In this document: positions 16,957-29,361 of the stretch, in pieces
Numbering within the stretch: position 1 is the first letter of the stretch
Layout: each line of letters opens with the position of its first letter
Assembly: GCA_022824495.1 (NCBI GenBank)
Contig: JAJDZU010000019.1
Location: 25,869 to 89,868, forward strand
Length of the DNA: 64,000 nt
Source of the DNA: Chloroflexota bacterium
GTDB taxonomy: Bacteria > Chloroflexota > UBA11872
Reading direction: 5' to 3'
The notes under the pieces: generated by a model
Seen by the model: only the letters and a program-made list of their open reading frames with translations
What the model was told of the DNA's origin: nothing
Database searches by the model: none
Position numbers and translations under genes: made by a program

Positions 16957-17968
16957 CACCATTGGAGTCAGACGGCCGTGACAGCAGTTCCCGCACCGCT
17001 GCGGTGACCATGTCAACCGGTGGTGGACCGCCGAGCCCCTGGTCCCTGCTTCCGGTGAAGACGGAAACGGCGCGCCGCGAATCCGTGCCATAAATCCAGG
17101 GTTCGGTCGCCGTGAACAGCGTCACACACGGTGTGGCAACGCCCAGCGCCAGTTGGGCGCTCGCCGAGTCATTGCCAATAAAGAGGTCGCTCCCCGCGAT
17201 CAGGGCTCCCAGCTGCCCAAACGTGGTGTGCCCTTCGAGGTTGGCGGCCGGTTGAGTCATCGACCGCCTCATGGCGGCAATTGACGGGCTATCGGGCGCC
17301 GTGCCTACCAGGCAGACCCGAGCGCCATACGTGTCGACCAGCCAGTCCGCCACGGCTGCGAACCGCTCGGCCGGCCAGCGCTTTGTGACGACTACGGCGC
17401 CAGGGTTGACGCCGCCGCCCGGGGCGACGACAGCCCGCAAGCCTCCGGAGTCCAGGTCAAACTCTTCGGCCAGCCGGCGGGCCGCCGCAAAGTCGTCTCG
17501 AGTCGGCCGGAATACGCAAGCGGTATCGACTGGATGCAGTCCCGCAGACAGTGCGACGCGGCGATAGGTTTCGACCTCGTTGTCCTCCATGTCGACTGGC
17601 ACTCGTGTCGTGTGCGGGAAGCCGCGCTGTCGACTGTCGAGCCCAATGCGATACGGAATCCGCGCGAAGTACGGCAGCAGAGCCATCGCCGGTGACCGGT
17701 CAAGCACAAAGGCGGCGTCAAAGCCCCGCTGACGGATGCGTCGAACGAAGGCCACATACTGCGCGGCGTCGTAGCGCCTCGGCGTTCCGAGCATCCCCAT
17801 CGGTAGGATCTCGTCGATATCCGGGTTATTGGCCAGCGCTGGCGCGGCGTAGTCGCCGACCGCAAATGTGATACGCGACTCCGGAAGCTCCTGCCGCAGG
17901 GTCGCCGTGAAGCCTGTCGCGCGCAGCACGTCGCCAAGCGCCAGCGGCTTTATCACCAGCGCGGACAT
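16943..17968 (-). CDS. GT9 family glycosyltransferase (heptosyltransferase-like)
   Basis: 341 residues from ATG 17968; the longer frame to 18532 is not homologous. Family features are the start SALVIKPLALGDVLRATGF, VAPGGGVNPGAVVVTKRWP (nucleotide-sugar loop), and GQLGALIAGSDLFIGNDSA followed by APCV-like TPCVTLFTATEP, the acceptor and donor blocks of ADP-heptose:LPS transferases. In a likely monoderm or atypical envelope the substrate need not be LPS; many Chloroflexota encode GT9 enzymes. No ribosome site is obvious. Confidence 0.82.
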   Translation of the reverse strand: MSALVIKPLALGDVLRATGFTATLRQELPESRITFAVGDYAAPALANNPDIDEILPMGMLGTPRRYDAAQYVAFVRRIRQRGFDAAFVLDRSPAMALLPYFARIPYRIGLDSRQRGFPHTTRVPVDMEDNEVETYRRVALSAGLHPVDTACVFRPTRDDFAAARRLAEEFDLDSGGLRAVVAPGGGVNPGAVVVTKRWPAERFAAVADWLVDTYGARVCLVGTAPDSPSIAAMRRSMTQPAANLEGHTTFGQLGALIAGSDLFIGNDSASAQLALGVATPCVTLFTATEPWIYGTDSRRAVSVFTGSRDQGLGGPPPVDMVTAAVRELLSRPSDSNGASQE

Positions 17969-18233
17969 CCGTGGATTTCGGGGGAGTCGTTGGCCGTTGG
18001 GGGAATTGGGACGAACAGCCAGGCGGGCGAGCCAGCAAAGCGCCGTAATGCCGGCGGCACGGGGCCCGGTGCGCCGCCGCCAGTCGCCTCGAAGCGGCCC
18101 ACGCTGTCGGAACCTGGAGCTACTCATCGGCCTGAGCGAGACACTGTCGCTGGCAACAACCTTCCGCCTTGATGTCATTGCAATTGATCGGGCGAGCCTA
18201 CAATCGCGCGCCACAACCGAACGGATGCACTGA

Positions 18234-18650
18234 ATGCCGGTATACGAATATCGCTGCACCGTCTGTGGCCGCCGGTCGTCGCGCCTTTTCAAAACCCTCG
18301 CCTCCGTGGTGCATCCCAACTGCCCGCATTGCGGCTCGGCGGCCCTGGAGCGGCAGTTTTCTCGGCCCACCCTGTTGCGGGGCGCGCCAGCAGCCTCGGA
18401 CGACGTCGGTGGCGATGACTTTGGCATGGATGATGCGGATCTGGCCGAACTGATGCCGGGTCTGGAGTCCGGCGATCCGCGCAGCCTGGCCCGCATGACT
18501 CGACGCATGTCGGAAGAAATGGGCGAGGACATACCTCATGAGTACGAGGGTGTCCTGAATCGCATGGAATCGGGCGAGATGCCCTCCGACGAGGAGTTCG
18601 ACGCCATCGAGGCCGACGAAGGTGACGCGCCGGACATCGACGACCATTAG
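18234..18650 (+). CDS. FmdB family zinc-ribbon protein
   Basis: 138 residues beginning MPVYEYRCTVCGRRSSRLF, with CxxC pairs CTVC and CPHC, the classic FmdB/RPE-type zinc ribbon. The rest is acidic and low in complexity (DDVGGDDFGMDDADLAEL and a DE-rich tail). A TACAAT box (18199-18204) upstream may be the -10 element. It overlaps the HAD gene by 29 bases. The role of FmdB proteins is not settled; regulation or metal handling has been proposed. Confidence 0.85.
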   Translation: MPVYEYRCTVCGRRSSRLFKTLASVVHPNCPHCGSAALERQFSRPTLLRGAPAASDDVGGDDFGMDDADLAELMPGLESGDPRSLARMTRRMSEEMGEDIPHEYEGVLNRMESGEMPSDEEFDAIEADEGDAPDIDDH

Positions 18651-19467
18651 CGTCCGACTCGTTGCCCTTGACGTCGACGGCACCCTTGCGCGGGCCGGCT
18701 CGTCAATCGAACCGGCCCTCCTGGCAATGCTGCGCCAGATTGCTGATGCCGGCGTGCACCTCGTCATCGCAACCGGTCGCGGCTGGCTGACGATGCGTGA
18801 GCCGGCCCGAGCGCTTCCGGCCTCTACGTTATTCGTGCTCAACAACGGCGCCAGCACGCGCACGGCCGACGGTCGACTCCTGGAATCGCGCGAGATTCCC
18901 CATGCCACCGCCAATCGGGCCCGGCGGTTGTTGCGTGCCTCCGGCGTGCCTGCCATTTGGATCGAATCCGCTACGTCGGGCAGCCGTTACCTGGTCGACG
19001 GGGATTGGCGTAGTCGCGACCCTTACGTTCGCTATCTGGATCCCAAGGGAGCGCACGTCTGCCGCATGCCGGATGCCGAACTGGCGCCGCCGCCGGCGCA
19101 GATCTTCGGGCTGGTGCCGCGCGAGTTGGGGGCGGGTCTTGAGACGGAGCTGCGGTCCGCCTTGGGCGCCCGGGCCGCTGTCGTCGTCTGGCGCAGTCGG
19201 CGGTTGAAATCCGTCGGCCTGGAGGTATTGCCGCCGGGCGTTACCAAGGGCGGGATCGTGGCGAGCCTCGCGCAGCGGCTGGGTGTGCCGGCCGCGGAAG
19301 CGCTGGCCGTGGGCGACGACCTGAACGATCTCGAGATGCTCGCCTGGGCGGGTCGCGGCCTGGCGATTCAGGGGTCGCCGCAGCCCCTGGTCAATGTGGC
19401 CGACGGTGTGATTCCCAACGACGGCCGTGGCCTGTGGCGCGTGCTCGACGAAGTCCTTCACGCCTAA
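18622..19467 (+). CDS. HAD-superfamily hydrolase, Cof/SPP type
   Basis: 281 residues. Motif I is ALDVDGTLARAG (nucleophile Asp in DVDGT), motif II ATGRG, motif III the Lys in PGVTKGG, and motif IV AVGDDLNDLEML with the metal-binding Asp pair. The inserted type-IIB cap lies at about 90-190. Such enzymes dephosphorylate sugar phosphates or cofactors. The only in-frame start is GTG 18622, which overlaps the FmdB gene end and follows GACGAAG. A hairpin follows the stop. Confidence 0.87.
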   Translation: MTRRTSTTISVRLVALDVDGTLARAGSSIEPALLAMLRQIADAGVHLVIATGRGWLTMREPARALPASTLFVLNNGASTRTADGRLLESREIPHATANRARRLLRASGVPAIWIESATSGSRYLVDGDWRSRDPYVRYLDPKGAHVCRMPDAELAPPPAQIFGLVPRELGAGLETELRSALGARAAVVVWRSRRLKSVGLEVLPPGVTKGGIVASLAQRLGVPAAEALAVGDDLNDLEMLAWAGRGLAIQGSPQPLVNVADGVIPNDGRGLWRVLDEVLHA

Positions 19468-19486
19468 CGCCACGTCCACCGTGGCG
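19468..19486 (+). terminator. Hairpin after the HAD gene
   Basis: CGCCACG (19468-19474) pairs perfectly with CGTGGCG (19480-19486) around a 5-base loop, immediately after the TAA. No T run follows, so it is a hairpin-type end rather than a canonical intrinsic terminator. Confidence 0.45.
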
Positions 19487-19533
19487 GGACCAGATCGCGG
19501 CCATACCGCCGCTTCCCGCTTACGATGGCGGCT

Positions 19534-20094
19534 ATGCCTCCTACGCTGCTGGTCGTTAGCGGTCCGCCGGCTTCCGGGAAGACGACGCTTGCGCACGCCC
19601 TGGCTCGGGCGCTTCACTGTCCGGCCATCTGCCGCGACGAGATAAAGGAGGGCTTTGTCAGTGGCGCCACGTCCGGGTCCTTCGTCCCGCGGCGAGGCGA
19701 TGCGGCGAATCTCGCGGCCACCGCGGCGTTCTTTGACGTGGTCGACCTCCTGATCGGGCGCGGCGTCACCCTGGTCGCCGAAGCGGCATTTCAACACCAA
19801 CGCTGGGCGCCGCGGCTCACCGCGTTGACCGAGTCGGCCAACATCCGGGTCGTCACCTGCGTAGCCGGCGACGATGCTGTCCGCGATCGCCGACGGCGGC
19901 GCTGGCGAAACGAACCGTGGCGTCGACGCTTTCACGACGATTCCGATCCGGACCAGTTGCGGAGCGCCGAGCAGCCGGCGGACGCACCTGCGTCCTATGA
20001 GCCAATTCGACTGAAGCTCCCTGTCCTGGCTGTTGACACCACTGACGGATATCGTCCCGCATTCGAGGAAATCGTTGCCTTCGCTGCTGACTAG
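19534..20094 (+). CDS. P-loop kinase-like ATPase (AAA_33 type)
   Basis: 186 residues. The Walker A GPPASGKTTLAHALA is followed by the short-chain kinase block CRDEIKEGF and VTLVAEAAFQHQRW, as in zeta-toxin/chloramphenicol-phosphotransferase-like kinases of the AAA_33 group. It ends with the adenine-binding VLAVDTTDGY strand. Substrate unknown; small-molecule or nucleoside kinase is most likely. ATG at 19525 is an alternative start. It lies between the HAD phosphatase and tRNA-Thr without an evident operon partner. Confidence 0.75.
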   Translation: MPPTLLVVSGPPASGKTTLAHALARALHCPAICRDEIKEGFVSGATSGSFVPRRGDAANLAATAAFFDVVDLLIGRGVTLVAEAAFQHQRWAPRLTALTESANIRVVTCVAGDDAVRDRRRRRWRNEPWRRRFHDDSDPDQLRSAEQPADAPASYEPIRLKLPVLAVDTTDGYRPAFEEIVAFAAD

Positions 20095-20175
20095 AACATC
20101 GGCATTCGCGCCAGATTCGCGCCGCGCCATGCCTGCTGAACCGAAGTCACCCGGTGCTACGATTCGTCCTCGTGC

Positions 20176-20248
20176 GCCGACGTAGCTCAGTTGGTAGAGC
20201 AGGGCTTTCGTAAAGCTCAGGTCGTCAGTTCGAGTCTGACCGTCGGCT
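20176..20248 (+). tRNA. tRNA-Thr (anticodon CGT)
   Basis: Acceptor GCCGACG/CGTCGGC, D arm GCTC..GAGC, anticodon stem GGGCT/AGCTC with loop TTCGTAA (anticodon CGT, reads ACG), and T arm GTCAG-TTCGAGT-CTGAC all pair. The 3' CCA is not encoded exactly (T then CCCA). A TACGAT box about 15 bases upstream may be its -10 element. Confidence 0.95.
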
Positions 20249-20354
20249 CCCACCCGTAACGTCCGGGCACGGCCAATCCGGCATCCACGGTTGCTGATGT
20301 CGAACCACGGCGACTGCCGCCCGACGCCAGTTGATTCTCGTCCGCGGACCTGGT

Positions 20355-22868
20355 CTAGCTCGGCTGGGCTAACTGTGCGCAGGCGCTAGGGCTGTCAGCG
20401 TCCACCACAAGGGCGGCAACCTCGATTTCGCTGAACCAGGACACTTCCTCCTCGACCATGCCAATCGTGAGTGTGTAGGCGCCGGGCGACTCCGGAGCCT
20501 TGACAGCGCCCTCAAACACAAATGCAGATCCAGGCGCGATGCTGGTCCAGGTTGTCGTTCGCGAGTCGTAGGGGACAACCAGGCGATCTTCAAGCCCGGT
20601 CAGATCGTCTGTGATGAATCGGTTGTCCGGCAACGACCAGCGTGTGCCCAGCCGATGCGAGTCGAGCCAATGATTCGACCCTGTGTTTACAGCTTCGACT
20701 CGCAGAAATGCGTTTTCGCCGGACGTAAGACAGATCGGCGGCGGCAGGACTGTGAGATCCGCGGTATTGGCGCCGACATTGCCGACGGCCGGGGCCCGGA
20801 TTTCGATGTTGGTACTCGTGAGCTGGTGCCCATCAACCGAAAGCGAAACCCGATACGACCCGGGCGACGGCGGCGCGGTTCCCATCACCGGCCCAAGTGC
20901 CTGGGTGTTCCCGCCGGCCGGAATGATTGGCGGCGGCCGCAGGAGAACGTGCTCCCGCAACTTCTCGTCAGAGTTGAGTGACTCCCAGGTTAGTTCGGCT
21001 GGCCGGGTCCGGCGTCCGGTCGGTGGCTGCCACGGAAGCTCTGCGGTGTTGCGGAATGTGACCGGGATGGCCACGTCCGCGCTCGGCGGCGCGGAGCGCA
21101 CAACAAGCCGAAGCTCCACCGCTGACCACCCGCTCGTAACGGGAGTGCTCGCGTCGCCCAGTGGAATCACAACGAAGCGTTCGCCCGCGACCGGGACAGC
21201 ATCCGGATTCCACGACCGGACAGACGCCAGCCAGGCCTCGGACTCCGCGTCGGCCAGGTGCTGGCGGTCCAAGACCAGCGTGCGGATGCCAAACGCAATC
21301 AGCGAATCCAGCACCCTGGGCTTCGTCGCGGCGCCTGCCCGATCGATCAGTCGCGCCAGGTACTTGGTGCCCCGGGGCTCGAAGCCTGAGTATCCACTCA
21401 CCACCGGTTGCCGACCGCCGTTGAGCGACCACCACATCCGCCTGACATACGGTTCCGGCGACGTGAAGTCTGCGCCGGATGGGATGAATGCGACCGCGCC
21501 GTCCGGCGCTTCGGCCAGGGCGGCTTGCAAGTCGGGTTCCGAAGGAATCGAGGCCACCGGAACCGGCGGGCGCGAGAATTCGACCGCGAGCGCGATCAGA
21601 ATCAGCGCCGCGACCGCGCGCGCCGGCCAGCCCTTCCAGCGCCGCAAGCGAAAAGGCTGTGCCATGGCAACGGCCGTCAGCAGGGCCATGGCCAGAACCA
21701 TGCCGGAGGCAAAGAACGTGGGGTTTCTCAGTGAGGCAAAGCCGGGAATTACCGCGTGTGCCGCCGCAAACGGAAGAAGAGTCCCGGTGGCCTCGTCGTG
21801 CCACCAGAGTTCAGGGCCCAACGACAGCAGAAACAGCAGCAGTCCCGCCAAGCCAATGGCCAGGCTGACTGTTCGGAGTGGTCGTCGCGCCAGGCCGGCG
21901 GCCAGTCCCAGCGCCGCCAGGATCGTGGGTATAACGATGGGAAAGATGGGTTGCAGACCTGGCACCCGTGCCCACACCGCCTGAAACCAGTGCAGCGATT
22001 GCGAGATCCAGGGAAGGTAATTCGGAAGCCGGGCGCTGAGCACGTGGGCTTCGTTGATCGTGCGCGATTCCTGGTGGTCAAGCCAGAACCCGACATAGCC
22101 AACGAGCAACGGCAAAAATGGCACGGTGGCCAACAGTGTCCCGGCTGAGGCCTGAGCAATTAGCCGCCGGTTGAGTGATTGACGCCACCAGGTTGGAAGA
22201 GTGGACACGACCAGTGGCAGCAAGAACACAAGGGTCATGAAGCCGAGATACACGCCGCTGGCGAACTGAATGAACACGCACAGCCACGCGGCACTGAACT
22301 TCCACCAGGTGGGGCCGCGCACGAACCAGAACCAGAACGCCAACGCCAGGGGCGTCCACCAGAACAGCATCAGGTGGTGGAACTGGTAAAACTCCTGCTG
22401 GATCGGAGCAAACGCGAAAATGAACCCGGCGACCGCGGCGGGCCACCAACGACCAACCAGCAGCCATGCCGCGGCGGCGGTCGCGAGTCCGTTCAGGATC
22501 GGGCTGGCGATAGTCATTACATTGAGCCCGGCGCCGGGACCGAACACCGCGGCCACCGGGGCGTAAATGGGCAGGCCGCCGAGCAGCAAATGGGTATAAA
22601 ACAGCGAATCGCCCATGCCGTGGTAAGCCAGGCCTGTGAACAGCCGCTGCGGGTCCGCCACGATCGCGTAGCGCATCCACTCCAGCGTGTAGAGGTTCAG
22701 CACGTTGTCCACATGGCCGTAGTGGAACTGATCTCCCGCGGGTAGCGGCAGCGCCCGAAGAGCGGCAATGAGATAAACCGCAAAGGTCACGCCAACCTTT
22801 ACGAGCCATTCGGTGGTCGGTGCGGCGGCAAGGTCCCGTGTGCGCCGGAGCCTTCGACCGCCGGTCAT
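20355..22868 (-). CDS. Large polytopic membrane protein, GT-C-like, with beta-rich C-terminal domains
   Basis: 837 residues. The first 430 contain about 11-12 membrane helices; the first outer loop reads GDQFHYGHVDNVLNLYTLEW with acidic residues where GT-C enzymes have them. Residues 450-590 form a soluble domain (PSGADFTSPEPYVRRMWWSL), and the rest two Ig-like beta-sandwich stretches (VPYDSRTTTWTSIAPGSAFV). It resembles uncharacterised GT-C-fold proteins but no donor or acceptor can be inferred. Single gene on this strand, flanked by tRNA-Thr and the dioxygenase. Confidence 0.65.
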   Translation of the reverse strand: MTGGRRLRRTRDLAAAPTTEWLVKVGVTFAVYLIAALRALPLPAGDQFHYGHVDNVLNLYTLEWMRYAIVADPQRLFTGLAYHGMGDSLFYTHLLLGGLPIYAPVAAVFGPGAGLNVMTIASPILNGLATAAAAWLLVGRWWPAAVAGFIFAFAPIQQEFYQFHHLMLFWWTPLALAFWFWFVRGPTWWKFSAAWLCVFIQFASGVYLGFMTLVFLLPLVVSTLPTWWRQSLNRRLIAQASAGTLLATVPFLPLLVGYVGFWLDHQESRTINEAHVLSARLPNYLPWISQSLHWFQAVWARVPGLQPIFPIVIPTILAALGLAAGLARRPLRTVSLAIGLAGLLLFLLSLGPELWWHDEATGTLLPFAAAHAVIPGFASLRNPTFFASGMVLAMALLTAVAMAQPFRLRRWKGWPARAVAALILIALAVEFSRPPVPVASIPSEPDLQAALAEAPDGAVAFIPSGADFTSPEPYVRRMWWSLNGGRQPVVSGYSGFEPRGTKYLARLIDRAGAATKPRVLDSLIAFGIRTLVLDRQHLADAESEAWLASVRSWNPDAVPVAGERFVVIPLGDASTPVTSGWSAVELRLVVRSAPPSADVAIPVTFRNTAELPWQPPTGRRTRPAELTWESLNSDEKLREHVLLRPPPIIPAGGNTQALGPVMGTAPPSPGSYRVSLSVDGHQLTSTNIEIRAPAVGNVGANTADLTVLPPPICLTSGENAFLRVEAVNTGSNHWLDSHRLGTRWSLPDNRFITDDLTGLEDRLVVPYDSRTTTWTSIAPGSAFVFEGAVKAPESPGAYTLTIGMVEEEVSWFSEIEVAALVVDADSPSACAQLAQPS

Positions 22869-22989
22869 GCGGCGGGCGCCGGGCGGCCGAGACGGGACCT
22901 CAGCATGTCAGCAAGGTTTCGGATGCGGGCGCCGACGCTCTGTCTGGCGGCGGCAGCGCTGGCCCAGGTCGCCAAGCCTCGACGCCTGG

Positions 22990-23835
22990 CTACCCGATGT
23001 ATGCCGTCGGTCTTCGTCGGCTCTCGTAGGTTGCGGTCAGGTCCGCCTCGCGGATCATGTCCGGAATCGGTCGCGTCCACCAGCTGGGTGCCTTCGGAAA
23101 CGGGAACACGTCGTGCCAGGCCAACACCAGCGTGCGCCGCGTGTTCGTAGTGTTGGCCCGCGCCGCGTGCATCACCCGGGCATCGGCGATTACCAGGTCG
23201 CCCGCCCGCACCGGAAGGTCAACCGCGTCCGGATGCTCCGCGAAGGCCGCATGGCCTTCATGATCGTCAACGGCCTGAATCTCGGCCTCGTGGGCATCGG
23301 GCAGCGAGTCGTGCAATTCGATCCGCTTCGTGTGAGTTCCGGGAATGACTTGCAGGCAGCCGTTCGCCAGCGTGGTGTCGGTCAGGTATACGGATAGGAA
23401 GACCTTCGTTGGCCAGGGCGTGGCGGCCTCCGGGCTTTCCCAGTTCATAAAGTCCTGGTGCCAGTACAGCGGCGGTCCTTTTGGCGGCTTGGAAAGAATG
23501 ATGATGCCGCCGCTGGCCGTCAGATCCTCGAGCTGAATGGCTTCACAGGCCGCCAGCAACTCCGGGTACGACAAAAACCGCTCGGCGATGGGGTCCGGGA
23601 ACACGCGCTCCGAGAGTTCACGCGGCCGCTCATTCCAGCGGTCCGGTGGGATCACCTGGATGTCGCTGCCCCGATAGCGATACTTCGGATCAACCTCGTG
23701 GTTGGCAAAGTAGTCCTCGGTCCACGCCCGCAATTCGTTCAGCATCGGCTCGCCCACGACGCCGGGGATGACGGTATAGCCGGCATCCACGAGTTGGTCG
23801 CGCTTGCGAAGCGCCTCGGACTGGGTCAGGTGCAT
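22990..23835 (-). CDS. Phytanoyl-CoA dioxygenase family protein
   Basis: 281 residues from ATG 23835 (the frame extends to 23934 without homology). Fe(II)/2-oxoglutarate oxygenase core: YWHQDFMNW holds the HxD facial-triad residues, NGCLQVIPGTHTKRIELHD is the family block, RAGDLVIADARVMHAARAN supplies the distal His and NTTNTRRTLVLAWH the 2OG-binding Arg. The substrate is unknown; the family hydroxylates varied lipids and small molecules and is expanded in SAR202-like Chloroflexota. Confidence 0.87.
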   Translation of the reverse strand: MHLTQSEALRKRDQLVDAGYTVIPGVVGEPMLNELRAWTEDYFANHEVDPKYRYRGSDIQVIPPDRWNERPRELSERVFPDPIAERFLSYPELLAACEAIQLEDLTASGGIIILSKPPKGPPLYWHQDFMNWESPEAATPWPTKVFLSVYLTDTTLANGCLQVIPGTHTKRIELHDSLPDAHEAEIQAVDDHEGHAAFAEHPDAVDLPVRAGDLVIADARVMHAARANTTNTRRTLVLAWHDVFPFPKAPSWWTRPIPDMIREADLTATYESRRRPTAYIG

Positions 23836-24245
23836 TGAAATGTGTCCTTCAGCTGCAGTGGGCTGCGAGGTACGCGGGCAGTCTACGGACAAGCGCGGAA
23901 GCGACGATCTTGCGGCCAGGCGTCGGCTAGACACGGTCCGGTATTCGGGCTCTGGAATGAAGCGTCACCGCTCCGCAGGTGCCGGCTCCTTCGCGCAAGT
24001 CGGTCCGTGCCCTTGATGCCGGCGGCGCATCCGGTCCTCGACGTTGCCAGCGCGGCAAGCAGGCTTCCAGAGGTCGGTCGCGTTGCAGTCGGCCTGGCGG
24101 ACAGCGGTGAGCCTCCCAGGCGCCGGATTCCGCGTACGGCCTGAAAGCGTTGCGCACGGCCTAGCAATACGATTATCCTCTCGGCAGCGAAAAGCGCCCC
24201 TATTTCTGAATTTGTTCTGTGTGTTTGGGGCGCGAGGAGGCATTG
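23836..24245. other. 410-base intergenic region upstream of the solute-binding protein
   Basis: Divergent region between the dioxygenase and the solute-binding lipoprotein. It turns AT-richer near 24190-24225 (TATTTCTGAATTTGTTCTG), just before the GAGGAGG ribosome site, and probably holds that gene's promoter. I looked for riboswitch signatures on both strands and saw none I could name. Confidence 0.4.
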
Positions 24246-25766
24246 ATGCGAAAGACCTTGAGCCGTCGCGCGGCGCTCCGCGCGGCAGGTGCCGGTGCGA
24301 TGGGCATCGGCGCGGCGGCAGTTCTTGCGGCCTGCGGCGAATCGGAACCGGAACCCGCGCCGGCCCCGGCTGCGACACAGGCAGCTGTTGCGGCAACCGC
24401 GGCTCCCGCCATGACCGAGGCTCCGGCCGCGGCCATGACGGCAGCTCCGCAGGCCCAGTCGGTCACCGTACGGTATGTCAGCGACCACACCTCTGGCCCG
24501 CGTGGTGCGGCCATGCAGTGGGGTCTGCGCGAGTACGCCAAGTCGCGACCGAACATCAACATTCGTTTTGAGCCCCAGCCGGCCGACTACCGCGAGACCT
24601 TCCCGCTGCAGATGGCGGCTGGGACGCAGGCGGAAGTCGCCATGCTGGACGGCGGCATGCTGGGCGCCTTCGTCGCCGACGGCGGATTTACCCAGATCAA
24701 TGACGTGCTCGCCAGGCGCGACGACTACAACGTCGACGAGTACTACTTCATTCCGGACCTCTACACGGTCAACTTTGACCACGCCCACGGTGAGGGCGGC
24801 TCGGTCCCGACCGTCATCGAGGGTGACCAGTTCGGCATGCCCTTCCAGGGCGCGACCGGCGGCATCCTGATGAACGTGGACCTGGGCGAGAAGGCCGGTA
24901 TCGAGTTCCCGAGCGAAGGCTGGACCTACGCCGAGGACTACCTGGAGTCCGCTCGCAAGGCGACCAACCCGGACGCCGACGAGTGGGGTTCCTGGGCTCG
25001 CAACGACTACGAATTCCAGTGGGCGCCCATGTGCTTCGGCTCCGGCGGCCTGGCCTACCGCAACGCCGATGAGACCGGTTTGGCCGTGTTTGACAACGGC
25101 GGCGACTGGGGCTTGAAGTTCTCGGTCGGCATGATTCACGACACGGGCGTGTCCTTCCCGGACGCTGAAAGCAAGCGCGTCTCCGGTGAATTCGGCAACC
25201 CGTTCGCCTCCGGCAAGGTCTGGTCCTGGTTGGGCTCCGGCGTCTACTCGTCCGGATTCCACGTGCCGCGCATCAAGGACCGCTTCAGTTGGTCGCTGGG
25301 TCCCATGCCCATCGGTCCGGAAGGTTTCGAGGTGCATTCCTGGAATGACCAGCCGAACCTCGTGACCAATGGCGCCCAGCGCCTGGGCACGATCGAAGAG
25401 GCCGTTGACCTCACGGTGTTCCTCGGCAGCGCGGTCTATCAGGGTCGCGTGGCGATCGACCGCGGTCACCTGCCGATGATCAAGACCGCCTTCAACGACG
25501 CTTCGGCGACCAACCCGCCGCCCGACGGCATGGAGTGGCTGCAGCGCTACGCCGACGCGCCGGAGAGCCGGCACCTGATGATGGCCCTGCCCAACTGGTG
25601 GGAGATGAACGAATGGCGGAACGCCTTCATTTCCGCCGCCTACCTGGGCGACGTCTCGGTTGACGAGGCCATTTCCGGCGCCGAGAAGTGGGTGGCCGAC
25701 TCCCTGGAGTCGCAGCGCGACCAGCTCAACGCGGCGCGCCAGAAGTTCGGCTTCCCCGCCCTCTAG
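24246..25766 (+). CDS. Extracellular solute-binding lipoprotein (ABC sugar transporter type)
   Basis: ATG at 24246 is set by GAGGAGG (24234-24240). The 506-residue product has a Tat-like motif LSRRAALRAAG, lipobox LAAC and a long Ala/Thr/Pro/Met linker (about 35-70). The mature part is a family-1 solute-binding protein: VTVRYVSDH, MAAGTQAEVAMLDGG, ATGGILMNVDLGEKAG and YAEDYLESARKAT, two-lobe hinge elements. No permease or ATPase genes follow; the next locus is rRNA, so partners must be elsewhere. Solute unknown, sugar-like by family. Confidence 0.85.
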   Translation: MRKTLSRRAALRAAGAGAMGIGAAAVLAACGESEPEPAPAPAATQAAVAATAAPAMTEAPAAAMTAAPQAQSVTVRYVSDHTSGPRGAAMQWGLREYAKSRPNINIRFEPQPADYRETFPLQMAAGTQAEVAMLDGGMLGAFVADGGFTQINDVLARRDDYNVDEYYFIPDLYTVNFDHAHGEGGSVPTVIEGDQFGMPFQGATGGILMNVDLGEKAGIEFPSEGWTYAEDYLESARKATNPDADEWGSWARNDYEFQWAPMCFGSGGLAYRNADETGLAVFDNGGDWGLKFSVGMIHDTGVSFPDAESKRVSGEFGNPFASGKVWSWLGSGVYSSGFHVPRIKDRFSWSLGPMPIGPEGFEVHSWNDQPNLVTNGAQRLGTIEEAVDLTVFLGSAVYQGRVAIDRGHLPMIKTAFNDASATNPPPDGMEWLQRYADAPESRHLMMALPNWWEMNEWRNAFISAAYLGDVSVDEAISGAEKWVADSLESQRDQLNAARQKFGFPAL

Positions 25767-25804
25767 GCAAGCCGTTGTCCGCAACCGCCACGCGGTTGCA
25801 GATC

Positions 25805-25836
25805 CCGAGGCCCGGCGCCCAGGCGCCGGGCCTCGG
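25805..25836 (+). terminator. Strong GC-rich hairpin after the solute-binding protein
   Basis: CCGAGGCCCGGCGCC (25805-25819) and GGCGCCGGGCCTCGG (25822-25836) are perfect inverted arms of 15 bp, 38 bases after the stop. No T tract follows. It probably ends or protects the upstream mRNA before the rRNA promoter. Confidence 0.6.
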
Positions 25837-25950
25837 TGCGTCTCCCGCCTCGTCGCGCGAAGCGTTGCCATTGCTCGTCGTGAACACCCGGCGGGGTCCC
25901 GGCCGGGCGCTGAGCGGCGGCCGCTCGTGCGAGGTGGCGAGAACATTCCG

Positions 25951-25979
25951 TTGACCGCGGGCGGGCGGTCGCCTATGAT
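25951..25979 (+). promoter_or_regulatory. Sigma-70-type promoter of the 23S-5S rRNA operon
   Basis: TTGACC (-35, 25951-25956) and TATGAT (-10, 25974-25979) are separated by exactly 17 bases of G/C-rich spacer. Both match consensus 5/6. It stands about 130 bases before the 23S gene, the right place for an rRNA promoter. Confidence 0.8.
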
Positions 25980-26076
25980 GGGTCGTTGCCCAGCGGAGCA
26001 ATCCGCGAGTGGCCCCCAGCCAACCGCTTAGGCGTTTCGGCTGCGAACCTTGACAAGTGAAGATTTACGCGAAATG

Positions 26077-26104
26077 CGTAAAGCTGCAGTTTTGCCGGCC
26101 TAAC
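26077..26104 (+). other. Left arm of the 23S processing stem
   Basis: This 28-base segment (starting CGTAAAGCTGCAG) pairs over its whole length with 29194-29221, the only departures being two G-U pairs. It is the double-stranded stem cut by RNase III to release pre-23S rRNA. ACGCG further out on each side extends the pairing after an internal loop. Confidence 0.85.
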
Positions 26105-29193
<3,089 letters not shown>

Positions 29194-29221
29194 GTTAGGT
29201 CGGCAAAATTGCAGCTTTACG
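29194..29221 (+). other. Right arm of the 23S processing stem
   Basis: Pairs with 26077-26104 (28 bp including two G-U pairs). It lies between the 23S 3' end and the 5S gene, so RNase III cutting would also separate 23S from 5S. Confidence 0.85.
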
Positions 29222-29234
29222 TGACGCGTGGTCA

Positions 29235-29361
29235 GGTTTCCCGGTGACCTATGCGATGAGGCCACACCTGTTCCCATCCCGAACACAGTCGTTAAGTTCG
29301 TCAGCAGCGACAATACTGCCGGGGCAACCCGGTGGGAAGATAGCCCGTTGCCGGGAAACTT
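29235..29361 (+). rRNA. rrf: 5S ribosomal RNA
   Basis: Helix I is formed by GGTTTCCCGG and CCGGGAAACT at the ends; the internal segment CCCATCCCGAACACAG is the universal loop C/helix III signature, and GGTGGGAAGATAG is the loop E/helix IV side. Ends are approximate. A pyrimidine-rich stretch (29380-29406) follows and may contain the transcription end. Confidence 0.93.

Noticed and set aside
23883..25946. 687-codon open frame on the minus strand opposite the solute-binding protein
   Set aside because: It is antisense to a clear Tat-lipoprotein gene with ribosome site; the translation is low-complexity Val/Gly/Arg with no family motif. High GC opens frame shadows.
26050..26082. TTGACA at 26050 as a second rRNA promoter
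   Set aside because: A good -35 match but no -10 at 16-18 bases; the following bases belong to the processing stem.
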